DNA of 64,000 nt from Sharpea azabuensis DSM 18934 (GCF_000702165.1 NZ_JNKU01000001.1:42657-106656); one strand, 5' to 3'; numbered from the stretch's first letter, positions 8,102 to 16,848 are shown. Program-made: numbers and translations. Notes: generated by a model from the sequence alone, not told the origin.

Positions 8102-9295
8102 ATGAAATTGAATGAATTTAACTGCCACAATCTAGAACAAATTAAAAAAGACTATGAAGTCACCGATTTAGTAGCCCAGGTTATTGAATCACACAATCTT
8201 TCACAGGAAGCTTTTAAGGAGTTTGATGAACGTATTGAGTTAGATCTCAACAATCATCCTGAATTACAGCCTTTAAAAGCACAAATTGAAAGATGCCATA
8301 ATGAGAATGAAAAGATTCTTATTTTATCTTCACATACTGTTGATAATCTCTTTGCGACTATTATCTTTGCCCGTTTATGTGTTATTAAGAAAATTGCTTA
8401 TACATTAACACATATCAACAAGGATGAAACAATGGTCAGAGGAAATATCCTGATTCTAGGAGAAACCATTCGCTTCCTCAATAAAGCAAAGGGTCTTGAT
8501 ATTGTCCTACCAGAATCCTATCTCGCAAATTCTGGTATTGCCTATTTGATTTCTTCATGCTTTGCGAATGACCGCTATGCCTTGGCCTTAGCTTGCATGG
8601 GAACGATTGCTTCAAATAAGGATTTAATTAAGGAAAATCGTACATTATATCATGATGGTAAGCAGCTCTTAGAAGATCAGCGCTATAAATGCATGGAGCG
8701 AGTGCTGATTTCTAGAGAAAAACGTAACCAGCAATTACTCTATAATGGCCGTAATTATACACCTTATAGTGCTGGCATGATCCGTCGTCGCTTCGTCTTT
8801 CCGCTCAATCGCTACTTAGAGGAACATGGTGATAAGCGCTTTGTCGGATTGATTCAATACTTCTTTAATCCTAATAAGGAAGATAAGAAATATCAGATGT
8901 TTGGTACAATGTTGAATGGTATTGATGTTGAAGTACCTGAATTTAATGACAATCCAACATATATTGAGACAAATCTCGATCTCGTCACAATTGATAATGT
9001 CCGTGCCTTAGATCATACCTTTGAACCATATCATGCGGGATTCAATCGTCCTCACTGGGTTATTCATGATATCGAAGTTGCTGAATATCGCAAGTTCGAC
9101 ATGGCACGTGGGCTTGAGCTCTCATTCCGCACCAATCATGGCCTAGTTAAGGCTAGTGCCTATGAGAATGAATGTGTTCATGTCAAAATCAATAATGGTG
9201 ATCATGTCACTGTCGCTGGCACATTATCGATTAATGGCTTTTCTGGCTTGCCAATGCTGCATATGAAAGTGCTAGAAAATTTAAGCAATGAGTAG
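8102..9295 (+). CDS. Degenerate RecJ/DHH-like protein
   Basis: About 397 aa with the general architecture of a RecJ/DHH phosphoesterase: a central segment YLANSGIAYLISS comparable to the DHHA1 linker region, and a C-terminal OB-like part (ASAYENECVHVKINNGDHVTVAGTLSINGFSGLPML) like the RecJ OB fold. The catalytic motifs are missing: where RecJ has DxDxDG this protein has SSHTVDN, and no DHH triad is present. It is therefore probably not a nuclease and may bind ssDNA or RNA. ATG 8102 is chosen from GAAGGA 6 bases upstream. An rRNA methyltransferase gene follows after 9 bases. Confidence 0.55.
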   Translation: MKLNEFNCHNLEQIKKDYEVTDLVAQVIESHNLSQEAFKEFDERIELDLNNHPELQPLKAQIERCHNENEKILILSSHTVDNLFATIIFARLCVIKKIAYTLTHINKDETMVRGNILILGETIRFLNKAKGLDIVLPESYLANSGIAYLISSCFANDRYALALACMGTIASNKDLIKENRTLYHDGKQLLEDQRYKCMERVLISREKRNQQLLYNGRNYTPYSAGMIRRRFVFPLNRYLEEHGDKRFVGLIQYFFNPNKEDKKYQMFGTMLNGIDVEVPEFNDNPTYIETNLDLVTIDNVRALDHTFEPYHAGFNRPHWVIHDIEVAEYRKFDMARGLELSFRTNHGLVKASAYENECVHVKINNGDHVTVAGTLSINGFSGLPMLHMKVLENLSNE

Positions 9296-9304
9296 GGGAT
9301 TTCT

Positions 9305-10498
9305 ATGCGAAATAAAGTCGTGATATCAAACCAGGGAGCACCTTTTATTGAAAAAGGACAGACCTGGATGTATGCCAATAATTTAGTTCATATAGATAAG
9401 AATGCAGTGAATGGTGATGTTGTTGATATTGTCTATGAAAATGGACGATATTTAGCAACTGGCTTTCTCAACAGAGATTCCCATGTCATTGTCAGAATAC
9501 TTACACGCCAACAGGATGAAAAGATTGATGAAGCATTCTTCATGAAACGCATCAAGTTTGCTTATGATTTCCGTAAATGCGTAGAACGTAAGAATCTCAC
9601 AAACTGTCGTTATGTCTTTGGTGAGGCAGATGGCCTGCCAGGGTTAACCGTCGATCGTTATAATGACATTCTTGTGACCCAGATTACGTCTTATGGCTTG
9701 GAAATGCGCAAAGAAATGCTTTATGGTTGCTTGCTTAAGGTCTTTAAGCAGGATGATGTAGAGATTAAGGCTATCTATGAACGCAATGATGTCAAAGCAA
9801 GAGAAAAGGAAGGCTTGAAGCTCTATAAGGGCTTTTATGGCAATCACAAGCTGGCTACAACAACAATCATCAATGAAAATGGCTTAAAACTCTATGTCGA
9901 TATTGAAAATGGCCAGAAGACGGGCTATTTCCTTGATCAGAAAAGTAACCGCTTATTACTCAGAGAGATGGCTTATGGCAAGAAAGTCTGTGATTGTTTT
10001 AGTCATACGGGTGGCTTTGCCCTCAATGCAGCCTTAGGGGGCGCAAGTGAGGTCACTGCCGTTGATGTCAGCAAGACAGCCCTTGATGAAGCATTGGAAA
10101 ATGCGAAACTCAACCATCTTGAAGATCGCATGAAATTTGTTCAGGCTGATGTCTTTGACTTCCTTGATACAATCAAAGAGAATCAATATGATATCATTGT
10201 CCTTGATCCACCCGCCTTCACTAAAAATAGACGCACAATTGATCATGCCTACAAAGGCTATTTAGAAATCAATAAAAAAGCCATGAATGTCTTAAGACAT
10301 GGTGGTTATCTTATTAGCTGTAGCTGTTCACGTTTTATGGAGCGTGAAATGTATGAAAAAATGCTGAGACAGGCAGCCAGAGAAACAGGTGTCACGCTTA
10401 AACAAGTCAGTGTGACCCAGCAAAATCATGACCATCCTATTCTTTGGGGCATGGCCGAAACAAGTTATTTAAAATTCTATATCTTCCAGATCATATAA
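9305..10498 (+). CDS. Class I SAM-dependent rRNA methyltransferase, RlmI/PUA type
   Basis: 397 aa. Residues 1-80 form a PUA-like domain (FIEKGQTWMYANNL...VDIV...LATGFLN). The Rossmann methyltransferase domain shows YFLDQKSNR, DCFSHTGGFAL (SAM motif I), VDVSKTALDEA and VLDPPAFTKN, with the YLISCSCSR catalytic cysteine block near the C terminus. This matches the RlmI/YccW family of 23S rRNA m5C methyltransferases. It sits in a tight run with the RecJ-like gene (9-base gap) and the following PfkB kinase (11-base gap). Confidence 0.9.
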   Translation: MRNKVVISNQGAPFIEKGQTWMYANNLVHIDKNAVNGDVVDIVYENGRYLATGFLNRDSHVIVRILTRQQDEKIDEAFFMKRIKFAYDFRKCVERKNLTNCRYVFGEADGLPGLTVDRYNDILVTQITSYGLEMRKEMLYGCLLKVFKQDDVEIKAIYERNDVKAREKEGLKLYKGFYGNHKLATTTIINENGLKLYVDIENGQKTGYFLDQKSNRLLLREMAYGKKVCDCFSHTGGFALNAALGGASEVTAVDVSKTALDEALENAKLNHLEDRMKFVQADVFDFLDTIKENQYDIIVLDPPAFTKNRRTIDHAYKGYLEINKKAMNVLRHGGYLISCSCSRFMEREMYEKMLRQAARETGVTLKQVSVTQQNHDHPILWGMAETSYLKFYIFQII

Positions 10499-10509
10499 GG
10501 AGAAAAAAC

Positions 10510-11442
10510 ATGGGCGTAGTTGTAATAGGAGCCGTATTTGTGGATATCAAGGGATATCCTAATAAATTATATATACCAGCAGGAAGAAATGCCGGCAGAG
10601 TGACCCAGGTACATGGTGGTGTCAGTCGTAATGTGGCTGAAGATATCGCAAATGTGGAATTAAGACCAACATTTGTCTCAGTTGTTGATCAGAGTGGTAT
10701 TAGTGATGATGTCATCAACAAGCTTAACCGCCATAGAGTCAATACCCAATATATCCGTAAAACCGAGGATGGATTGGGGACATGGCTAGCTGTCTTCGAT
10801 AATGAAGGGGATGTTGTGGCATCCATCAGTAAGCGTCCTGATCTTGATGAAATTGGGACGATTCTTGATGAACAAGGTGATGAAATCATTAAGAATGCGG
10901 ATAGTGTTGTCTGTGAAATTGATATGAAGGCGGATATCATGAAGAAGATTTTTGCCTTAGCCGAAAAATACCATAAAAAAGTCTATGCCCTTGTTTCCAA
11001 CATGTCGATTGCCGTTGAACGCAGAGACCTTATTAAACGTACGGATTGCTTTGTCTGCAATCTTCAGGAAGCAGGCATCTTCTTCTCAGATGACTATGAA
11101 GGCAAGACACCGGAAGAAATGTGTGATATTCTTAAAGTCAAGATTCAAAGTGCTGAACTGAACGAAATGATTATCACCATGGGATCACAGGGTGCTGTCT
11201 ATGCTTCAAGTGATGGTGAATCAGGCTATATTCCTGCTCAGAAAGTCTCAGTCATTGATACAACCGGCTGTGGGGATAGTTTCTTTGCCGGGGTTGTCAT
11301 TGGCTTGACATATGGCAAGAGCTTAGGAGAAGCTTGTGCTATTGGTACAAGACTTGCCTCTAGTGTCATTGCGACAAAGGAGAATGTCTGTCCTAGATTT
11401 TTACCATCTGAATTTGGTCTAGATATTGATGTTGAGGAATAA
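10510..11442 (+). CDS. PfkB-family carbohydrate/nucleoside kinase
   Basis: About 310 aa. The PfkB signature DTTGCGDSFFAGV near residues 257-269 provides the catalytic Asp and anion hole, and the N-terminal HGGVSRNVAEDIA block is the substrate-binding GG/N motif. ribokinase, pseudouridine kinase and related enzymes share this fold; the exact sugar cannot be told from the sequence. ATG 10510 has AAGGAG about 7 bases upstream. It probably shares a transcript with the upstream methyltransferase and ends at a strong terminator. Confidence 0.88.
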   Translation: MGVVVIGAVFVDIKGYPNKLYIPAGRNAGRVTQVHGGVSRNVAEDIANVELRPTFVSVVDQSGISDDVINKLNRHRVNTQYIRKTEDGLGTWLAVFDNEGDVVASISKRPDLDEIGTILDEQGDEIIKNADSVVCEIDMKADIMKKIFALAEKYHKKVYALVSNMSIAVERRDLIKRTDCFVCNLQEAGIFFSDDYEGKTPEEMCDILKVKIQSAELNEMIITMGSQGAVYASSDGESGYIPAQKVSVIDTTGCGDSFFAGVVIGLTYGKSLGEACAIGTRLASSVIATKENVCPRFLPSEFGLDIDVEE

Positions 11443-11449
11443 TTGCTTT

Positions 11450-11480
11450 GAACATCCTTTTCTTGGGATGTTCTTTTTTC
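11450..11480 (+). terminator. Terminator after the PfkB kinase
   Basis: Stem GAACATCC/GGATGTTC with a 7-8 base loop, then TTTTTT. Confidence 0.85.
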
Positions 11481-11513
11481 TTTTGATATAATAATGTAAA
11501 GGGGGTGAAGGAT

Positions 11514-13622
11514 GTGGAGAAAAAAGAATGGGTGAAAATGATGAAAGCCTATTATCAAAAAGCGGCAACAATCTTTTCTGATTATCGTCATTATGTCCCA
11601 TCCTATGCACCTGCTGCCCTGACATTCTATTTGATTATTCTCATTGTCCCTGCTATTTCCATTGTGGCCTTTGCGACAAGTTTATTCCACTTTAATTCAG
11701 ATATGCTTGTCAATTTATTAGAACAATATCTGACAAGTTCCTATGCGATTATGCTGGTGGATATTATTAAGAATCCAACGATTTCTTTAGGATCATTTGT
11801 CGTCTTTGCCTTGTCTCTTTATGCCATCAGTAGAGGTGTTGGCAATGTCTACCAGATCTCCAAAGAACTCTTTCCTGATGCAAAGAATGATGAAGATACC
11901 ATTATTGGTTATTATGCCTATACCTTTGAAATCACCATTGTCTTATTACTTTTTGCGATTGGCTTTATCTTCTTTATTGCGATTGGGCCGATTGCCGCCT
12001 TCTTTGATGTCTTCTATGATTATCTCCTACTAAGACAAATCTTATTGTTTTCTTTATTTATTCTTTTCTTCTCACTTATCTATAAGCTTATTCCTAAGCC
12101 TCATATCTTTCTAAATGAAGCCATTAAGGGAGCTGTTGTTACAACATTAGGAGATATCATTTTGTATTTCATTATTCGTTATTACTTCAAGAATGTTTCC
12201 TTCTCCAATGTCTATGGACCACTCGCTTCCATTGTCATGGTTTTCTTTGTATTGAATTGGGGCTGTGAGATTTTCTATGTGGGGATGTATGTGACCCATC
12301 TCTTTTATGAAAAGCGTTTAGCCCACTCCATTAGTATCATTAAGGTTGATGCCATTAACCATCTTGGTCAGGGGGTTGCCATGCTTGCAGGTAAGAAGAC
12401 ATTACTTAAAAATGTGCTTCCTCATGAAATTGTCCAGGTTGCGATCAAAAAAGAAAGGGCGCATGATATTGATGCCTTGGCAATGAAGATTATTGTTCCT
12501 TCAGCAATGCGAACGACACCGGTATGCCTGCAGGCAGATCTGTGTGATAGCTGTTGTTTCCAATATATGGCTTCTTCTGCGCAATTGACCCATAAGAAAG
12601 AAACACTTGCAACCCTTATTAAACGCTTTACAACATTCAAAGATTATCATCTCTCTTTCATGCCTTCAGATCAACAGCTGCATTATTTAAAGGATGTTCG
12701 ATATGATCTCTATGACTATAAAGGAACAGTCTATTTTGGCGAACTGACGAAAGAAAGCATAACCTTCAAAAGTCAATGTCTTCTTAATGATGAAATGATC
12801 AACGCTACTCTTCACTATCTTGAAGAAGTCATGAATGCCTGCCATGTGTCAACTTATGATGATCCAACACAAAAAGGCATTAAAGGTGTGCGCATCAAAC
12901 AGGTAGAAGAAGGCTGTCTTGTCTTTATAGAGAGTGGACGTGGGGATTTAAATGAAGAACTTGTTGAAAAGCTAAAAGCAAATAAGCAGATTCTTGGCTT
13001 ATATAAATGCCAGGTTATACGTGTTGGGCGCTATATCAAGTTAGGCTCACCAGTGCATATCTATGGCCGTCATCACTATCACCTGACTTCACAAAATATC
13101 ACCTATCGTTTATCCTACCAGTCTAATTTCACGTTCAATCGTAATCTATCAAAAACGCTTTATGAACTTGTTGAAAATGACAATCATGTGCTTGCTCTTT
13201 ATTGTGGCAATGGAATGATGGAATATGGACTTTCAAATGAGGTAAGCTGTATTTTTGATGAAGATTATGAATTTGAGGATGCGCTAAGAAATAAGAAAAA
13301 TCTAAATCTCATCAACATGCATCTCTACAAAGGGCCAGTTGAACAACGGGCAAGTCAGCTTCTTTCTCGTAATCATTATGACAGTGTGATTGTGCATTTA
13401 GAAAATCATCAGTTTTCAAGCATTCTTTCGCAATCATTTTATCATTCAGATATCAAGAGAGTCATTGTCATCAGTGATGATGTTTATGGCTTTCTAAAAT
13501 CCATTCATTCCTATGATACAATGCGTATGCAAACATGTTATAAGCTAACATATGTTGAAGGGTTTGACAAAGCACATTATACGTCAGAAATAGGTGGTTT
13601 ATTTGTCTTTGTACGTAAATGA
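11514..13622 (+). CDS. YihY/BrkB membrane protein fused to a catalytically degenerate TrmA/RumA-like methyltransferase
   Basis: About 702 aa with no frame break. Residues 10-275 are a six-helix YihY/BrkB domain (YAPAALTFYLIILIVPAIS, LYAISRGVGNVY, NVYGPLASIVM). Residues 280-700 follow the RlmCD/TrmA uracil-5-methyltransferase plan: a TRAM-like beta segment, Fe-S cysteines in C-x5-C-x2-C spacing (CLQADLCDSC) plus a later QC, and SAM motif I as LYCGNG. The DPPR motif is lost (VHLENHQ) and the catalytic SCNP motif reads SDDV, so methyl transfer is unlikely. YihY proteins are membrane proteins of unclear function. GTG 11514 is preferred (GGGGG 8 bases upstream); GTG 11505 and ATG 11538 remain possible. 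Confidence 0.82.
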   Translation: MEKKEWVKMMKAYYQKAATIFSDYRHYVPSYAPAALTFYLIILIVPAISIVAFATSLFHFNSDMLVNLLEQYLTSSYAIMLVDIIKNPTISLGSFVVFALSLYAISRGVGNVYQISKELFPDAKNDEDTIIGYYAYTFEITIVLLLFAIGFIFFIAIGPIAAFFDVFYDYLLLRQILLFSLFILFFSLIYKLIPKPHIFLNEAIKGAVVTTLGDIILYFIIRYYFKNVSFSNVYGPLASIVMVFFVLNWGCEIFYVGMYVTHLFYEKRLAHSISIIKVDAINHLGQGVAMLAGKKTLLKNVLPHEIVQVAIKKERAHDIDALAMKIIVPSAMRTTPVCLQADLCDSCCFQYMASSAQLTHKKETLATLIKRFTTFKDYHLSFMPSDQQLHYLKDVRYDLYDYKGTVYFGELTKESITFKSQCLLNDEMINATLHYLEEVMNACHVSTYDDPTQKGIKGVRIKQVEEGCLVFIESGRGDLNEELVEKLKANKQILGLYKCQVIRVGRYIKLGSPVHIYGRHHYHLTSQNITYRLSYQSNFTFNRNLSKTLYELVENDNHVLALYCGNGMMEYGLSNEVSCIFDEDYEFEDALRNKKNLNLINMHLYKGPVEQRASQLLSRNHYDSVIVHLENHQFSSILSQSFYHSDIKRVIVISDDVYGFLKSIHSYDTMRMQTCYKLTYVEGFDKAHYTSEIGGLFVFVRK

Positions 13623-13634
13623 GATAAACGTTTT

Positions 13635-13726
13635 TGACACGCTTTCATTTAATTCATGTTAACGCTATTAAATTATTGGAGAAAAGTACGTTTTTATTAA
13701 ACGTGTGAATTATTTTGTGCTATTAT
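13635..13726 (+). promoter_or_regulatory. Upstream region of the HPr-LDH gene: cre-like sites, hairpin, -10 box
   Basis: Two imperfect cre-like sequences are present (TGACACGCTTTCA at 13635-13647; ATGTTAACGCTATTA at 13656-13670, each one or two positions off consensus). An inverted repeat ACGTTT/AAACGT lies at 13688-13704, and TATTAT preceded by TG (13721-13726) is the likely -10. No good -35 is seen. Catabolite control or another repressor is possible. Confidence 0.4.
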
Positions 13727-13759
13727 TTAAGTGTAAAAATATTAGGAGGCTTATTACAG

Positions 13760-15064
13760 ATGAAAAAATTTTCTTATGTTGTTGTAAACCCAATGGGTGT
13801 ACACGCTCGTCCAGCTGCTTTACTAGCACAGTTATGTGTTGGTTTAAGAAGTGCAGTAACTATTGAATGCAATGGTAAGACTGCTGGAGGTAACAACGTA
13901 CTTCAGGTTTTAGCTCTTGAAGCTAAGAAGGGCGACACTTTAAATGTAACAGTTGAAGGTGTTGATGAAGAAGAAGCAGTTAAGCAGGTTGAAGATTTAT
14001 TACATGGTGATTTCGAAGAAAAAGCACCTGAAAAAGTCTTAAAGATTGCTTTCTTTGGTACTAAGGACTATGACAGAGTATTCTTCTCAGAATTAGTAAA
14101 AGATAAAGGTCCAGGCACTTATAATTCAGATATTAAGTATTTCTCTACTCGTTTAACTCCTGAAACTGCTCAGTTAGCTAAAGGCTATGATGCAGTATGT
14201 ATCTTCGTTAATGATGAAGCTCCTCGTTCAGTTGTTGAAACATTAGCTGAATGTGGTGTTAAATTAATCTTATTACGTTGCGCTGGCTTCAACAATGTTG
14301 ACTTACAGGCAGCTAAGGAATGTGGTATCAAGGTTGCTCGTGTTCCTGCTTACTCACCATATGCAGTTGCTGAACATGCAATGGCTATTCTTCAGGAAGC
14401 CAACAGAAGACTTGGCAGAGCTTATAATAAAGTGAAAGATAATAACTTCGCTTTAAATGGCTTACTTGGTGTTGACTTACATAATAAGGTTTGTGGTATC
14501 TTAGGTACTGGTAAGATCGGTCAGTGCTTCGCTAGAATTGCTAAGGGTTATGGCATGACTGTTATTGGCTGGGATGCTTTCCCTAACAAGAAGCTTGAAG
14601 AAGAAGGCTTGTTAACTTATGTTAGCAAAGATGAATTATTCGAAAGAGCTGACTTAATTTCATTACATTTACCACTTATCATGGGTGAAGGTGGAACATA
14701 TCATATCATCAACAAAGATACAATCGCTAAGATGAAAGATGATGTTATGTTAGTGAACTCTGCACGTGGACCATTAATTGACGCAGAAGACTTAATCGCT
14801 GCATTAAAGGATGGTAAATTCCATGCTGTAGCACTAGACGTATATGAAGGTGAAGACGCTAACGTTTATACTGATAGAAGTGATGAAAGATTACATTCTT
14901 CAATCACAGCACGTCTAACAATGTTCCCTAATGTTGTCTTAACTTCACACCAGGCATTCTTCACTAGAGAAGCATTACAGGCTATCGCAGTAACAACTAT
15001 GGAAAATGCACGTAACTTCAATGAAGGTCGTGACTTAGGTACTGCTGAAGTCAAAGCTAAATAA
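13760..15064 (+). CDS. HPr domain fused to D-lactate dehydrogenase-type 2-hydroxyacid dehydrogenase
   Basis: About 434 aa. Residues 1-88 are an HPr (PTS phosphocarrier) domain with the His15 site intact (GVHARPAA) but Asn at position 46 (GGNNVLQV) where HPr kinase would phosphorylate Ser. From about residue 95 a D-isomer 2-hydroxyacid dehydrogenase follows with RCAGFNNVDL, NAD-binding GTGKIGQ, NSARGPLID and the catalytic histidine in TSHQAF, closest in pattern to fermentative LdhA-type D-lactate dehydrogenases. Codon use is that of a highly expressed gene. AGGAGG sits 11 bases before the ATG; a strong terminator closes the unit. Confidence 0.9.
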   Translation: MKKFSYVVVNPMGVHARPAALLAQLCVGLRSAVTIECNGKTAGGNNVLQVLALEAKKGDTLNVTVEGVDEEEAVKQVEDLLHGDFEEKAPEKVLKIAFFGTKDYDRVFFSELVKDKGPGTYNSDIKYFSTRLTPETAQLAKGYDAVCIFVNDEAPRSVVETLAECGVKLILLRCAGFNNVDLQAAKECGIKVARVPAYSPYAVAEHAMAILQEANRRLGRAYNKVKDNNFALNGLLGVDLHNKVCGILGTGKIGQCFARIAKGYGMTVIGWDAFPNKKLEEEGLLTYVSKDELFERADLISLHLPLIMGEGGTYHIINKDTIAKMKDDVMLVNSARGPLIDAEDLIAALKDGKFHAVALDVYEGEDANVYTDRSDERLHSSITARLTMFPNVVLTSHQAFFTREALQAIAVTTMENARNFNEGRDLGTAEVKAK

Positions 15065-15077
15065 TATTTTCATACAT

Positions 15078-15101
15078 AAGGTGGCTATGCCACCTTTTTT
15101 C
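15078..15101 (+). terminator. Terminator of the HPr-LDH gene
   Basis: Perfect stem AAGGTGGC/GCCACCTT, loop TAT, then T run. Confidence 0.9.
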
Positions 15102-15106
15102 TTTTG

Positions 15107-15135
15107 TTGTTTCTTAGAAGAAATTCGTATATACT
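15107..15135 (+). promoter_or_regulatory. Promoter of the motif-repeat protein gene
   Basis: TTGTTT (15107-15112) and TATACT (15130-15135) spaced by 17 bases, followed by a TAGGTGA ribosome binding site. Confidence 0.6.
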
Positions 15136-15154
15136 ACATACGTAGGTGAAAGAC

Positions 15155-16762
15155 ATGGCTAGAAAAAAGAAAACATTCGATGATTCTCCCTTAGAAAGAG
15201 AACCTCGTTATTATACAAAACAATCCCATATGATTTCTAATGCATATAAGCGTCCCTATAAAGATGAACAAACAGGAGGAATAAGAAAGCCTTCATTATT
15301 AGAAATCTATAAAAGAAAGAGAATGAAGGATTCTATTGACCTGACAACATCCACAAAGCGCTATGAAGCACACGATGAAGAAATGCTGTCAAGTGATATC
15401 GATCGTCATTATGAAAGAACCTATCAAGCAAAAGAAACAACAGGCAGACAATCCCATATTAACTTCGAACGAGAATCCTTGCTCAATAAGAAACATTATG
15501 AGACACCCTTACCAACAATTAACTTTCAAAGAGGCTCTTTCAAGGAGCCACAAGCAAAACAAGAAACACATATAAACTTTGAAAATAATCAACATGTTGC
15601 TCATCCTCGTGCACCCCTGCCAACAATCAATTTCAAAAGAGGCTCTTTCAAAGAACCAAAAACAAAGCAGGAGACATATATAAACTTTGAAAGCAACCAG
15701 CATGTTGCCCATCCTCGTGCTCCTCTTCCTACAATAAACTTTCAAACGCAAAAACGAGAATATACAAAGCCATCACAAACACTCCCAAAGATTCATTTTG
15801 GCCCAAAACTTGAGTTCAAGAAGAAGCAATCTGATCTTGTCACTATTCATTTCGAGGAAGAACGCAGTTTCAAGAAAGCACCGGACAAGAGTCTTCCTAA
15901 GTTACACTTTGATAACACGCTCATAGAAAAACAATCTCTCAATAAGATTCCAAAAATCAACTTCCAGAGTGAGCATAAGGAAGTCAAGAAGGTTAATGGT
16001 ATTCCAAAAATCAATTTCCAGAGTGAACATAAGGAAACAAAAGTCGTTGAGAGCATTCCTAAGATTCATTTTAGAAGTGAAGAAAGGCCGGTACGTGCAA
16101 AGGATAGTATTCCACAGATTCATTTTATTCATGAAACACGTCCACTTAAGAAACAGGCAGAGTTACCAAGAATTCATTTCGTTATACCACAGCCAGTTAA
16201 GAAAAAACAAAATGACTATACAATTCACTTTACGCATGAATCATCCCTTAAGCCAAAGAAGGCTCAAAGCAATGCTGCTACTAAAATAAGCTTCTCAAGC
16301 TACAATAAACAAAACTATAAAATGACAAAGCCTGTCAGCAAGGCGGTTACAAAAATCACATTCCCAAGTATTGCCCTCGCCAAGCGCAAAACCTATAAAC
16401 AAGTGGATCGTGGTGTGACAAAGCCTCATTTTTCACTAAAAAGCAAGCAGGCTAAACAAATGCTTTATAACGCCCACACACCAAACAAAACAAAAAAACA
16501 AGCTTATATCTTTAAGCAATATGAAACAAAGTCAATGGGCAGTTTGCTTAAGGGTAATGCGATGCATGACAAATTGCCATTGGAGCTTGATAAGAGCCGT
16601 ACAGCTAAACGCATTCAGCGTGAACATAGCTGGTTCTCAGTTGTGATTGGTATTGGTGTTGTTGGTTTATTAGCATCACTCCTCTTTAATGTCATGCAGT
16701 CAGCAATCATGTTTGGCTTATTGATTATCTTAGGCATTTATGGCTACTGGACATCACGTTAA
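15155..16762 (+). CDS. Membrane-anchored protein with ~18 repeated P-x-I-[NH]-F motifs, unknown function
   Basis: 535 aa, Lys/Arg-rich, with no recognised domain. A short motif of the form [PT]-x-[IL]-[NH]-F (PTINF, THINF, PKIHF, PQIHF, YTIHF, TKISF) recurs about 18 times from roughly residue 97 to 425, every 17-25 residues, separated by basic, polar linkers of disordered character. The C-terminal ~44 residues hold two hydrophobic segments (WFSVVIGIGVVGLLASLLF and a second after MQS), so it is probably a tail-anchored cytoplasmic scaffold or tether. No signal peptide is seen. ATG 15155 is placed 5-6 bases after TAGGTGA. It is monocistronic. I do not recognise the family. Confidence 0.8.
   Translation: MARKKKTFDDSPLEREPRYYTKQSHMISNAYKRPYKDEQTGGIRKPSLLEIYKRKRMKDSIDLTTSTKRYEAHDEEMLSSDIDRHYERTYQAKETTGRQSHINFERESLLNKKHYETPLPTINFQRGSFKEPQAKQETHINFENNQHVAHPRAPLPTINFKRGSFKEPKTKQETYINFESNQHVAHPRAPLPTINFQTQKREYTKPSQTLPKIHFGPKLEFKKKQSDLVTIHFEEERSFKKAPDKSLPKLHFDNTLIEKQSLNKIPKINFQSEHKEVKKVNGIPKINFQSEHKETKVVESIPKIHFRSEERPVRAKDSIPQIHFIHETRPLKKQAELPRIHFVIPQPVKKKQNDYTIHFTHESSLKPKKAQSNAATKISFSSYNKQNYKMTKPVSKAVTKITFPSIALAKRKTYKQVDRGVTKPHFSLKSKQAKQMLYNAHTPNKTKKQAYIFKQYETKSMGSLLKGNAMHDKLPLELDKSRTAKRIQREHSWFSVVIGIGVVGLLASLLFNVMQSAIMFGLLIILGIYGYWTSR
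15506..15721 (+). repeat. Two tandem 108-bp (36-codon) coding repeats
   Basis: Units 15506-15613 and 15614-15721 encode near-identical 36-aa blocks starting PLPTINF and ending HVAHPRA, each holding two of the short motifs. A third partial unit begins at 15722. Confidence 0.9.
15947..16162 (+). repeat. Four tandem 54-bp (18-codon) coding repeats
   Basis: Units start at 15947, 16001, 16055 and 16109, each encoding IP[KQ]I[NH]F plus 12 basic/polar residues; the first two are almost identical. Period 18 aa. Confidence 0.9.
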
Positions 16763-16771
16763 TAATGAAAG

Positions 16772-16799
16772 AACGATCTTATGACAGGATCGTTTTTTT
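16772..16799 (+). terminator. Terminator after the motif-repeat gene
   Basis: Stem AACGATC/GATCGTT with a 9-base loop, then seven T. Confidence 0.8.
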
Positions 16800-16848
16800 G
16801 TACGCTTATCAAGATAAAGGGGTATAATGGATGCAAGAGGTGATGATC

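Noticed and set aside
15506..16162. Regularly spaced DNA repeats that could suggest CRISPR
   Set aside because: The repeats are in frame, encode conserved amino acid motifs and lack constant repeats with unique spacers; they belong to the coding sequence.
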